Assembly (NCBI GenBank): GCA_046731855.1
Contig: JBKPLX010000020.1
Coordinates: 1 to 26,374 of the forward strand
Reading direction: 5' to 3'
DNA: 26,374 bases
Source of the DNA: Udaeobacter sp046731855
GTDB taxonomy: Bacteria > Verrucomicrobiota > Verrucomicrobiia > Chthoniobacterales > UBA10450
Shown: one piece after another, positions 1 to 6,918 of the stretch
Layout: each line of letters opens with the position of its first letter
Position numbering within the stretch: position 1 is the stretch's first letter
Position numbers and translations under genes: made by a program
Notes under the pieces: generated by a model
What the model saw: only the letters and a program-made list of their open reading frames with translations
Told to the model about the DNA's origin: nothing
The model's database searches: none

Positions 1-238
1 CGCCGACACAGATGCCGGTAAGCAACGAATAGTTGAAACCGACTGCACTAAATTTCTGGTTCCATCTTCCCCCAAACCAGAGAATCGTCAGATAAATTAG
101 GATCGATACTGCGGCGCTGCTTTCGACAATGAAGCCGCCGAGTCCTTCACCAATGTGATCGGCTGCTATTCGGGTGAAGATTTGGTGCGCGCCATAAAAC
201 ACAGCAGCAACGACCGCATACCAGAACCAGGCCGCCAT
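1..238 (-). CDS. DMT/EamA-type transporter, N-terminal part (cut by window edge)
   Basis: The minus-strand frame starts with ATG at 238 and is still open at base 1, giving about 79 residues. It begins MAAWFWYAVVAAVFYGAHQI and continues with a second hydrophobic stretch (SAAVSILIYLTILWFGG) and the start of a third. A start on a W/F-rich helix ending in GxxxI(F)xR(xA), then short loops and further helices, is typical of drug/metabolite (EamA) family exporters, which usually have ten helices. It follows the LysE-type exporter on the same strand after a 60-nt gap, so the two could be cotranscribed. A TACACT hexamer lies 8 nt upstream of the ATG, so its own leaderless promoter is also possible. 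The substrate cannot be told. Family assignment rests on the first helices only. Confidence 0.6.
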   Translation of the reverse strand, partial: MAAWFWYAVVAAVFYGAHQIFTRIAADHIGEGLGGFIVESSAAVSILIYLTILWFGGRWNQKFSAVGFNYSLLTGICVG

Positions 239-298
239 GAGACAAAAGTGTAAGCCAGAGATTGGATCACACGCGAGAATATTTGCCAACTCCGTTGC

Positions 299-943
299 TC
301 ACCGGGCCTTGTCCAACGCAAGCTTAAGACCAAACCCTATGAAAACAGCTCCTGTAGCGCTGTCGAGTGCCATGACCACACGACGCTGCTTTAGCCACCC
401 CGACAGCAATTCAGTTGCGTTTGTTAATAGCAAAAACCAAAGAAGTCCTTCTGTCGCATGAATTAGCGCAAGGAGAACGCTGAAGGACCAAACCTGAACG
501 CCCGCCGGAATGAATTGCGGGAGGAAGCTCAAATAAAAGACACCTACCTTCGGATTGAGAAGGTTGGTCAACAAACCACGTTTCAGCCAACGAGAAGAAT
601 CCCTGTTTCTATTTTCCGCCCAACCTTCGGCAGGGCTTATTGAAGAGGTGGAATTGAATGCGCGAATAATCAATTTGATTCCCAAATAACCCAGATAAAC
701 AGCGCCAATTATCCGCAGCACGCAGTAGGCGAACCCGGAAACAACGAGCAGCGCGCTTAGTCCGAAAGAAGCTGCAGCGCCCCAAAGCAAACAACCGGAA
801 CAGATGCCTATCCCTGCAAACATTGCTTGCTTTCGTCCCTCCACCGCGGCGGTTCGCAACACCAGCGCCGTATCCAGCCCCGGCGTGATAGTCAGCAGAC
901 CAGCCGTTACAGTGAACGAAAGCAACGCTTGCTCGATAGTCAT
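299..943 (-). CDS. LysE/RhtB family amino-acid exporter
   Basis: A 214-aa membrane protein of normal size for the family, which exports amino acids or homoserine lactones across the inner membrane. The N-terminus (MTIEQALLSFTVTAGLLTITPGLDTALVLR) has the TPGxD signature in the first helix. It is followed by G(R)xAxxxGIxxG-like helix 2, LRxxGAxYLxYLGxK-type helix 3, and the typical GLLTNLLNPKVGVFYLSFLPQFI segment before the C-terminal helices. I chose ATG 943 because the family motif begins about 20 residues later; the open frame extends further upstream without family-like sequence. The clear AAGGAG Shine-Dalgarno lies about 28 nt from this ATG and instead serves a micro-ORF whose stop overlaps it. 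Substrate unknown. Confidence 0.9.
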   Translation of the reverse strand: MTIEQALLSFTVTAGLLTITPGLDTALVLRTAAVEGRKQAMFAGIGICSGCLLWGAAASFGLSALLVVSGFAYCVLRIIGAVYLGYLGIKLIIRAFNSTSSISPAEGWAENRNRDSSRWLKRGLLTNLLNPKVGVFYLSFLPQFIPAGVQVWSFSVLLALIHATEGLLWFLLLTNATELLSGWLKQRRVVMALDSATGAVFIGFGLKLALDKAR

Positions 944-966
944 AAAAATTTGATTAGTAATTGCAT
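940..966 (-). CDS. candidate 8-aa leader peptide upstream of the LysE-type gene
   Basis: On the minus strand AAGGAGAGAG (969-977) is followed by ATG at 966 and the short frame MQLLIKFL. Its TGA stop overlaps the exporter's ATG in the sequence TTATGA. The only good Shine-Dalgarno in front of the exporter therefore points at this micro-ORF, with about 5 nt spacing, rather than at the exporter. This layout suggests translational coupling or an attenuator-like leader. It could be coincidence, because the exporter may start without a Shine-Dalgarno. There is no codon run for a single amino acid apart from three Leu in eight. Confidence 0.35.
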   Translation of the reverse strand: MQLLIKFL

Positions 967-1053
967 TCTCTCTCCTTGGCTTAGAAAGCAATCTCTCAAA
1001 AACAAGTTGGCGACGCGTCGAACACGTTCGAAATAACAAATAAACACATCGAG

Positions 1054-1407
1054 ATGTCGATTGCGCCTTTTCGAATTGCAGCTCTGCTTTGTTTTCTCGC
1101 TGTCGCATTGGGCGCTTTTGGGGCACATAGCCTCAAGCAAACGCTTGAAACAAGCGGAATGCTCGATGTCTGGAACAAGGCGGTGTTTTATCATTTCGTT
1201 CACGCGATCGCTCTCCTGGTTCTGGCGCTCTATGGCGGTGCCAATCGTAGCGCATGGTGGTTGCTCTTTGCTGGTATTTTCATTTTTAGCGGTAGTTTGT
1301 ATGTGATGGCGCTGACAAATCTTCGATGGCTTGGAGCAATCACGCCCATTGGGGGTCTCTGTTTCCTTGCAGGCTGGGCATGGCTGATCATCGCGCCACG
1401 TTCGTAG
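1054..1407 (+). CDS. DUF423 family membrane protein (YgdD/YwdK-like)
   Basis: A 117-aa protein with four predicted helices. It starts with FRIAALLCFLAVALGAFGAHSLK, matching the family's conserved N-terminal GAFGAHxLK motif. After the first loop comes WNKAVFYHFVHAIALLVLAL, with the conserved YHxxHA pattern, then a GxxxFSGSLYxMALT segment and a final P(I)GGLxFLxGWxxL helix. Length and motif order agree with full-length DUF423 proteins, whose biochemical function is unknown. The gene is divergent from the LysE-type exporter with 110 nt between starts. There is no evident Shine-Dalgarno (ATCGAGATG). Family call is strong; function is unknown. Confidence 0.93.
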   Translation: MSIAPFRIAALLCFLAVALGAFGAHSLKQTLETSGMLDVWNKAVFYHFVHAIALLVLALYGGANRSAWWLLFAGIFIFSGSLYVMALTNLRWLGAITPIGGLCFLAGWAWLIIAPRS

Positions 1408-1478
1408 GCCCGTCTTCAGGCGGAGCCGATCCACCTTTGCCGTTTTGACACAAGAAGTCTGTTCCAACTGCTCTCTTC

Positions 1479-1487
1479 TGATATACT
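1479..1487 (+). promoter_or_regulatory. extended -10 element (TGATATACT) for the MscS-type gene
   Basis: TG-A-TATACT matches an extended -10 (TGnTATAAT) with one mismatch. It ends 9 nt before the ATG at 1497. Transcription would begin around 1494-1496, giving an essentially leaderless mRNA. I see no matching -35 at 16-18 nt; a TTGACA at 1445-1450 is 31 nt away, too far to pair. No Shine-Dalgarno is present, which fits leaderless initiation. Confidence 0.45.
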
Positions 1488-1496
1488 ACTGTCTCG

Positions 1497-3002
1497 ATGT
1501 TCAGCGGACTGTCGGAGGCAGAGCGGGCTGCGATCACAGCGGTCGTATTCGTTGGAACGTTTTTCGTCGCGCTCTGGGTAGGCCGCTTCTTGAAGCGGCG
1601 CGCGGGAGTACGACTTGGCCTGCTATTCCGCCTGTTCTGCCTGATCCTGGCATTCTATGCGTCCATTAGCATTTACGGTGTCCACGCATCCTGGCGAAAT
1701 CACGTCGGTACAGCTGTAATTCTGTTGAGCACGGCGGTGGTGGTCGCGCTGGTGAATCGGTACGTTTGGGATTTTTATTTCGAAAAGAGACGGCATACAC
1801 CAATCCCGCACTTCCTTCGTGAGGTTGTCGGTGGCATAATCTTTCTGATCGTACTGCTATTGATTCTGAGCTACGGCTATCACGCCGAAGCGCAGTTGAA
1901 AGGGCTGCTGGCGGGTTCAGGAGTAGTTGCGATCATCCTCGGCTTCGCGGGACAGAATCTCTTCGCCGGCATCATCGGCGGGATATCGATTCAGATTAAT
2001 CGCCCCTACAAAGTCGGCGACTGGTTGCAGGTAGGTGAGCGCTTTGCTGAGGTGATGGAGATCAACTGGCGTTCGACCCGCTTGCGCACCAACGACGCCA
2101 TTTATCTCGACATCCCAAACAATGAGATGGTCAGTCACACCATCGTCAATCTTCATTACCCGACCGAAATCCACGCCATGCGAATTCGGGTCGGGGTGGA
2201 GTACAAAAACCCTCCAAATCGTGTAAAGGATGCATTGCTCCGAGCGGCTTCGACGGCGGAGGGCGTTCTACCAGAACCGAAGGTAAGAGTGTTTCTGGTC
2301 GACTTTGCCGATTCCGCTGTGATCTACGAGATCAAATTTTATATGGGCAATCACGCCAGAATCAACGAAATCAACGACGCCGTGCGCACCAACGTTTGGT
2401 ATGAGCTTAAACGGCAGGGAATCGCCATCCCCTTCCCGATTCGCACGTTGCACCTGGAACGCAAAACTGCCGCATCAATGCAAGAGGAATACCAGGAAGC
2501 CCGGGCGATTTTGCGGTCCGAGGCTTTATTTGAATGCCTGTCGGATGAACAGATCGAAGGCCTCGTGCAACAGTCCCACGTCAGTCATTTTGGTCGCGGC
2601 GAGCGCGTGATCAGGGAAGGCGCCGAGGGCGACTCAATGTTCGTGTTGTTGAGAGGCGCAGCAGAAGTGTCGATCTCGAAAAATGGCACTTCTATTCCCG
2701 TGGCTACGCTGAAAGCGCCCGATTGTTTCGGCGAAATGTCTCTCCTCACCGGCGAACATCGGACAGCGACGGTGCGTGCCCAAACCGATTGCCAGGTGAT
2801 GGAGATTGGCAAGCCAATAATGGCAGAGCTGCTCCGCGCTGCCCCCGATTGCCTCGAGCGGCTCAGCGAATTGCTCGCCAAACGAAAAATGGAAACCGAA
2901 GGTCTACTGAAAGAGGCGGTTTCCCACAGCCAGAACGCGAGCAAAGAGCGCGAATACAGGGCCACCTTCCTGAACCGTTTGCGGACGTTTTTCGAATTAT
3001 AG
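1497..3002 (+). CDS. MscS-type channel fused to a C-terminal cyclic-nucleotide-binding domain
   Basis: A 501-aa inner-membrane protein. Four hydrophobic helices lie at about residues 11-32, 41-61, 70-91 and 110-128. The MscS pore helix follows at about 133-166 (GSGVVAIILGFAGQNLFAGIIGG) and leads into the MscS beta domain (PYKVGDWLQVGE, 170-181). After the MscS C-terminal domain, a cyclic-nucleotide-binding fold spans about 340-465. Its phosphate-binding cassette is FGEMSLLTGEHRTATVRA (411-428). The Glu (413) and Arg (422) that contact the cyclic nucleotide are both kept, so ligand binding is likely. Similar MscS-CNBD fusions are known as bacterial cyclic-nucleotide-gated channels, often with little mechanosensitivity. 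The start has an extended -10 just upstream and no Shine-Dalgarno. The next gene encodes a proton-pumping pyrophosphatase 173 nt away. Confidence 0.93.
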   Translation: MFSGLSEAERAAITAVVFVGTFFVALWVGRFLKRRAGVRLGLLFRLFCLILAFYASISIYGVHASWRNHVGTAVILLSTAVVVALVNRYVWDFYFEKRRHTPIPHFLREVVGGIIFLIVLLLILSYGYHAEAQLKGLLAGSGVVAIILGFAGQNLFAGIIGGISIQINRPYKVGDWLQVGERFAEVMEINWRSTRLRTNDAIYLDIPNNEMVSHTIVNLHYPTEIHAMRIRVGVEYKNPPNRVKDALLRAASTAEGVLPEPKVRVFLVDFADSAVIYEIKFYMGNHARINEINDAVRTNVWYELKRQGIAIPFPIRTLHLERKTAASMQEEYQEARAILRSEALFECLSDEQIEGLVQQSHVSHFGRGERVIREGAEGDSMFVLLRGAAEVSISKNGTSIPVATLKAPDCFGEMSLLTGEHRTATVRAQTDCQVMEIGKPIMAELLRAAPDCLERLSELLAKRKMETEGLLKEAVSHSQNASKEREYRATFLNRLRTFFEL

Positions 3003-3175
3003 GGCAGGCGCTGTGCCGCCGTGTCGCGGATCGCCTGATGAGCGCCTCGAGACAGCGAGACGGCTATACGGCGTTCACCAGAAAAACTCGGAATCTGGGT
3101 TTCGAATTTGTTTTCAATAACGAATTGCCAGTAGGTGAAAAGCCATTAAAGTCCCGGACTTTCAGCCGGAGCATT

Positions 3176-5254
3176 ATGAGTCTTTTACTTGGCCTAACGA
3201 TCCTCAATTCAGGCGTGCAACTCTCGATGGTGTGCGCCCTGGTCGGACTCTTCGCCGCATTCATTTTGATTGCCATTGTGATTCGTTCGCCGGCAGGCAA
3301 TGAGCGGATGCGACAAATCTCCGGAGCGGTTCAGGAGGGCGCAAAGGCGTATCTGAATCGCCAAGTGATCACCATCAGTTCCATTGCAGTAATCATTTTT
3401 GTTTTGCTCTTTATTTTCAAAGATCGCCCCACGGCAATCGGCTTTGTTATTGGCGCCTTCTGTTCGCTCGCAGCAGGTTTCATCGGTATGCGCATCGCGG
3501 TCATAGCTAATGTGCGCACGACTCAAGCTGCCAGCGTGTCGATTACCAAAGCTCTGCGAATGGCATTCAACGGCGGTGCTGTGACGGGTCTGCTCGTCGT
3601 GGGGCTCGCTCTTCTGTCAGTATCCATCTTCTACACTGCAGTCTCACATATTGCCGGGCCCCGGATGGCGGTCAGTAGCCTGGTGGGTCTCGCCCTTGGG
3701 GCTAGTCTCATCAGCGTGTTCGCAAGACTCGGCGGCGGCATTTACACCAAGGCCGCCGATGTGGGCGCGGATCTCGTTGGCAAGATCGAGAAAGGCCTCG
3801 AAGAAGACGATCCGCGTAATCCCGCCACGATCGCAGATAACGTCGGCGACAACGTCGGAGATTGCGCCGGCATGGCTGCCGACGTGTTCGAGACCTACGC
3901 GGTGAGCTTGATCGGCGCCATTCTGGTTGGCTCGCTCACGTTGCCAGGAAACCAAGCGGCCGTGGTTTACCCATTTGTGCTGGGCGGGATCTCTGTGTTG
4001 GGCGCAATCCTGGGCGTTCTGTATGTAAACTTCGCCGGTGGCAAACCAGCCAACACCCTGATGGGCGGCGTGGTCACCAGTGCAATCATTTCGGCCGTTC
4101 TCTTCTGGCCGGCCACGCACTACCTGTTCCCGACGGGCATCATGGTGAGCGGACAAATGCGTTCACCGACGCAATTATACTGGGCGTCTGTGGTCGGGCT
4201 GATCATGACCGCCGTCGTCGTCGCGATCACCAATTACTACACATCGATGCGTTATCGCCCCGTGCAAAAAATTGCCCGTGCTTCAGAGACAGGCCATGCG
4301 ACAAACATCATCGCTGGACTCGCGGTTGGTCAGCACGCCACCGCGTTGCCGGTAGGCTTTATCGCAATCGCTATTTTGCTGAGTTTTCACTTTGGCGGCC
4401 TTTACGGAATCGCCATCGCCGTGATGGCGATGTTGTCCATGGCTGGCATCATCATCTCGCTCGATTCGTTCGGTCCGATTACCGACAATGCCGGCGGCAT
4501 AGCAGTAATGAGCAACCTGCCGAAGGAGGTACGGAACGTCACCGATCAACTCGACGCCGTGGGCAACACAATGAAAGCGGTCACCAAGGGCTACGCGATT
4601 GCCTCAGCCGGTTTGGCCGCCCTCGTTTTGTTCGGTTCGTACGTACAGGAGCTTAGGGAACACCTGACACGCAACGGCGAGCCGTTTGTGTTCGAGTTTT
4701 CGCTTACCGACCCGAAGGTAATCATCGGCTTGTTCCTTGGTGGATTGCTTCCGTTCGTGTTCACCGCCTTCAGCATGGATGCGGTTGGCAAAGCCGCCGG
4801 CGCAGTCGTACGCGAAGTGCGGCGGCAACTGCAGGTGCATCCCGGCATCATGACCGGCCAGGACACGCCTGAGTACGGCACATGCGTGGACATCGTGACC
4901 AAAGCAGCGTTGCGCGAGATGATCGTACCGGCACTGCTGCCGCTGATCTTCGTGGTGGCCGTGGCGGTAATTCCGCAATTAGGTCCGGTCGTTCTCGGGG
5001 GATTGCTCGTGGGAACGATTGTCACCGGGCTATTTGTTGCCATTGCCATGACATCCGGCGGCGGAGCGTGGGATAATGCGAAAAAATTTATCGAGGAAGG
5101 AAATCTCGGCGGCAAAGGCTCGTTCGCTCACGCCGCGGCGGTAACAGGCGATACGGTGGGCGACCCTTACAAGGATACCGCTGGTCCTGCGATTAATCCG
5201 ATGATCAAAGTCGTCAATATTCTGGCGATCTTAATCATCCCGATTTTCTTTTAG
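3176..5254 (+). CDS. hppA: membrane-bound H+-translocating pyrophosphatase, K+-independent type
   Basis: A 692-aa polytopic membrane enzyme that hydrolyses pyrophosphate and pumps protons. The signature D-x7-K-x-E is at residues 195-205 (DVGADLVGKIE), followed by DPRNP and DNVGDNVGD (221-229), which bind Mg-PPi. The C-terminus carries the second acidic motif, DTVGDPYKDTAGPAINP. The determinant segment reads GNTMKAVTKG (463-472) with Lys467 and Thr470. Lys here, where K+-dependent enzymes have Ala, marks the K+-independent class. I chose ATG 3176 because it has GGAG four nt upstream and gives a normal N-terminus. The frame is open far upstream and an in-frame ATG at 3038 exists, but the added 46 residues are charged and unlike the family. 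Ion specificity (H+ rather than Na+) is inferred from class membership. Confidence 0.97.
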   Translation: MSLLLGLTILNSGVQLSMVCALVGLFAAFILIAIVIRSPAGNERMRQISGAVQEGAKAYLNRQVITISSIAVIIFVLLFIFKDRPTAIGFVIGAFCSLAAGFIGMRIAVIANVRTTQAASVSITKALRMAFNGGAVTGLLVVGLALLSVSIFYTAVSHIAGPRMAVSSLVGLALGASLISVFARLGGGIYTKAADVGADLVGKIEKGLEEDDPRNPATIADNVGDNVGDCAGMAADVFETYAVSLIGAILVGSLTLPGNQAAVVYPFVLGGISVLGAILGVLYVNFAGGKPANTLMGGVVTSAIISAVLFWPATHYLFPTGIMVSGQMRSPTQLYWASVVGLIMTAVVVAITNYYTSMRYRPVQKIARASETGHATNIIAGLAVGQHATALPVGFIAIAILLSFHFGGLYGIAIAVMAMLSMAGIIISLDSFGPITDNAGGIAVMSNLPKEVRNVTDQLDAVGNTMKAVTKGYAIASAGLAALVLFGSYVQELREHLTRNGEPFVFEFSLTDPKVIIGLFLGGLLPFVFTAFSMDAVGKAAGAVVREVRRQLQVHPGIMTGQDTPEYGTCVDIVTKAALREMIVPALLPLIFVVAVAVIPQLGPVVLGGLLVGTIVTGLFVAIAMTSGGGAWDNAKKFIEEGNLGGKGSFAHAAAVTGDTVGDPYKDTAGPAINPMIKVVNILAILIIPIFF

Positions 5255-5345
5255 AGCGCGAGCCGACGCGAGTGCCCTGCTATTGCCGGCTAAAAACGCT
5301 TGGTTTCGTCAAAAGCGCGTGTCAAAGTCGGGCGCTCTCCACGCC

Positions 5346-6263
5346 ATGTCTAGCGTTTCAGCCTCGCCCACACGACTCAAGTTTTGGGGGACGCGCGGTT
5401 CCATTTCGGTACCGGGCAATGGCACCCTGCGTTACGGTGGCAACACCACATGCGTCGAGCTGCGCGCGGATGGCGAGATTATCGTGCTCGATGCGGGCTC
5501 CGGAATCCGTTCCCTTGGCATCGCTTTGGAAAAAGAATTCCAATCGCAACCGATCAAACTCTCGCTGTTGATCACACATGCTCATTGGGATCATATCCAG
5601 GGATTGCCTTTCTTCGCCCCGGCGTACGAGAAGAAAAATGAAATCCGTGTACGCGGCTACGATGGCCTCGATATGGGCTTTGGCAAAATCATGGCTGAGC
5701 CGATGAGGGCGCCATTTTTTCCTATCGCGATGCGCGAGCTTTCCGCCAGGATCGACATTAAGAAACTAACCGAGATGGAGTTTTCCTTCGGCAAAGTGCA
5801 AGTCCGCGCCAGGTTTGTAAATCATCCCGGTGTTTGCGCTGGTTATCGTCTTTTCACCAGCACCGGCTCGATCGCTTTCCTGCCGGACCACGAGCCCTAT
5901 CAGTTTCTGCACTCAGCAAGGGACAGTGACATGACTCCAGAGGAGATGAAAAAGACTGCTGAAGAGGAACGAGCCGGTCTGGTCGACTTTCTTCACGGCA
6001 GCGATATTCTGATTCTCGACGCGCAATACACCGACGCAGAATATGAAAGGCACGTCGGATGGGGACACGGTTCGGTTTCAAGCGCCGTTTCGCTTGCGCT
6101 CGACGCCAAAGTCCGCAGGCTTCTGCTTTTTCATCATGATCCGGGTCACGATGACACAAAGGTCGACGCCATGGTGGACGATGCGCGGCGACTAATCCGC
6201 GAGAGAGGAAAGGACCTTGAGGTGGACAGCGCGCGCGAAGGCGAAGAAGTGTTACTGAAATGA
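5346..6263 (+). CDS. metallo-beta-lactamase-fold hydrolase
   Basis: A 305-aa soluble protein starting with LKFWGTRGSISVPG, a common opening of one subgroup of MBL-fold phosphodiesterase-like enzymes. The metal site is complete: HAHWDH at 78-83, His160 (NHPG), Asp181 (LPDHEPY), a further Asp at 225 (ILDAQYT) and His241 (GHGS). The long insertion after the first motif (about 95-140) and the GHGS segment resemble the PhnP/RNase Z-like branch. The substrate cannot be predicted. I chose ATG 5346; a TTG at 5283 would add 21 residues that are not family-like. No strong Shine-Dalgarno is seen. The gene lies 91 nt after hppA in the same direction and may be transcribed with it. It is followed by a repeat-rich spacer. 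Confidence 0.9.
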   Translation: MSSVSASPTRLKFWGTRGSISVPGNGTLRYGGNTTCVELRADGEIIVLDAGSGIRSLGIALEKEFQSQPIKLSLLITHAHWDHIQGLPFFAPAYEKKNEIRVRGYDGLDMGFGKIMAEPMRAPFFPIAMRELSARIDIKKLTEMEFSFGKVQVRARFVNHPGVCAGYRLFTSTGSIAFLPDHEPYQFLHSARDSDMTPEEMKKTAEEERAGLVDFLHGSDILILDAQYTDAEYERHVGWGHGSVSSAVSLALDAKVRRLLLFHHDPGHDDTKVDAMVDDARRLIRERGKDLEVDSAREGEEVLLK

Positions 6264-6376
6264 CGAAGCACGAATGTCGAATGACGAAACAATCACGAAA
6301 CAAACGACACCACGATCATTCGTCATTTAGTCATTCGTGATTCGTTCGACCTTCGTCATTCGGATTTCGTCATTCT
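6264..6376. repeat. ATTCGTCATT-type low-complexity inverted repeat
   Basis: Directly after the MBL gene stop, the sequence contains several copies of GAATGACGAA and of its complement TTCGTCATTC, with variants ATTCGTGATT, CACGAATGT and ATCACGAA. The left part (about 6264-6308) is rich in one orientation and the right part (about 6317-6376) in the other. Together they can fold into a long imperfect hairpin. Such elements are typically dispersed intergenic repeats in some bacterial genomes. It could also act as a transcript end or 3' stabiliser. Whether the family occurs elsewhere in the genome cannot be seen here. Confidence 0.6.
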
Positions 6377-6396
6377 CGTTCCTGCTTTGGATTGCG

Positions 6397-6414
6397 AAAT
6401 TGGAATTCCAATTT
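6397..6414. repeat. 18-bp perfect palindrome upstream of tRNA-Gln
   Basis: AAATTGGAATTCCAATTT is its own reverse complement over 18 bp and is followed by more T residues (to 6416). It lies 37 nt upstream of the tRNA-Gln gene and downstream of the repeat hairpin. It may be an operator, or a small hairpin with a U-tract that ends transcription from the MBL gene. Confidence 0.5.
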
Positions 6415-6451
6415 TTCTACCGCTAATTTGGCATTAGCTTTTTCCTCTTAT

Positions 6452-6525
6452 TGCCTCGTGGTGTAACGGTAGCACTAGAGACTCTGGATCTCTCTGTCTA
6501 GGTTCGAATCCTAGCGAGGCAGCCA
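6452..6525 (+). tRNA. tRNA-Gln (anticodon CTG)
   Basis: The 74-nt cloverleaf includes an encoded CCA end. The acceptor stem TGCCTCG pairs with CGAGGCA and is followed by the discriminator G and CCA. The D arm is GTGTAACGGTAGCAC. The anticodon stem AGAGA/TCTCT encloses the loop CTCTGGA, with anticodon CTG at 6484-6486 reading CAG codons. The variable loop is 4 nt (CTGT). The T arm CTAGG-TTCGAAT-CCTAG is perfect. Stems have no mismatches in the acceptor, anticodon or T arms, so the gene looks functional. Confidence 0.97.
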
Positions 6526-6527
6526 CG

Positions 6528-6557
6528 CCACGTAAAAGGGCTCGCGCCCTCACGTGG
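6528..6557. terminator. hairpin just 3' of tRNA-Gln
   Basis: Two nucleotides after the tRNA CCA end, CCACGT (6528-6533) pairs with ACGTGG (6552-6557) and an inner AGGGC pairs with GCCCT around a short TCGC loop. The stem is interrupted by unpaired A and C residues. There is no T-run after it, so it could be a factor-dependent end or a 3' processing signal rather than a classical intrinsic terminator. Confidence 0.45.
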
Positions 6558-6614
6558 CCATAAGTATTGCGATGCAGAAGAGAAAATCGCGTCGGACCGA
6601 GCGCTTTTAGGCGG

Positions 6615-6806
6615 TCAAGAGAGCCCGTGCGCAATCGGTGCGTTTTTACCTGCTTCCAGGTGGTGCCACCAAACAGTGATGTACAACATTGCACCGGAAT
6701 TTACGTGCGTAACGTGGCGAATTTTGTTGATCCGCTCGGCTTTTAGCCAGTTGTTGATTTCTTTTTCTACCTCAATCTCGCTGCCCTTAAATATCGTCAT
6801 CTTCAT
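6615..6806 (-). CDS. small protein, weakly Cse60-like
   Basis: A 63-aa frame, MKMTIFKGSEIEVEKEINNWLKAE at its start and a Trp pair (VWWHH) near residue 47. The pattern beta strand (MTIFKGS), amphipathic helix (EVEKEINNWL) and two later strands (IRHVTHVNS, AMLYITVWW) resembles the Cse60/DUF2758 family of about 60-aa proteins of unknown role. Start could be either Met1 or Met3; neither has a strong Shine-Dalgarno. It lies between the tRNA and a secreted-protein gene on the same strand, whose stop is 112 nt upstream of this start. Composition is protein-like, unlike the shadow frames here, but the call rests on pattern only. Confidence 0.5.
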   Translation of the reverse strand: MKMTIFKGSEIEVEKEINNWLKAERINKIRHVTHVNSGAMLYITVWWHHLEAGKNAPIAHGLS

Positions 6807-6918
6807 CGTTGAGGGATTCTCGCGGACACCTACCCCAACCGCAATCCCGGGCGTCTATCGGCCAGTAAACAGCCGACCCCCGATGGCCTGTCTCCGTTGA
6901 CAGCAACTACAGAGCTGA

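Noticed and set aside
1445..1487. TTGACA and TATACT as a standard promoter for the MscS-type gene
   Set aside because: The spacer is 31 nt, too long for one sigma-70 promoter; only the extended -10 is kept.
3038..3175. In-frame ATG giving a 46-residue N-terminal extension of the pyrophosphatase
   Set aside because: The added residues are charged and unlike the family; ATG 3176 has GGAG four nt upstream and gives a standard N-terminus.
3644..4156. Long antisense frame inside the pyrophosphatase gene
   Set aside because: A shadow of the GC-rich coding frame, rich in His/Gly/Arg with no protein features.
6264..6376. CRISPR array in the ATTCGTCATT repeat region
   Set aside because: Copies are short, overlapping and in both orientations, with no constant repeat length or spacers.
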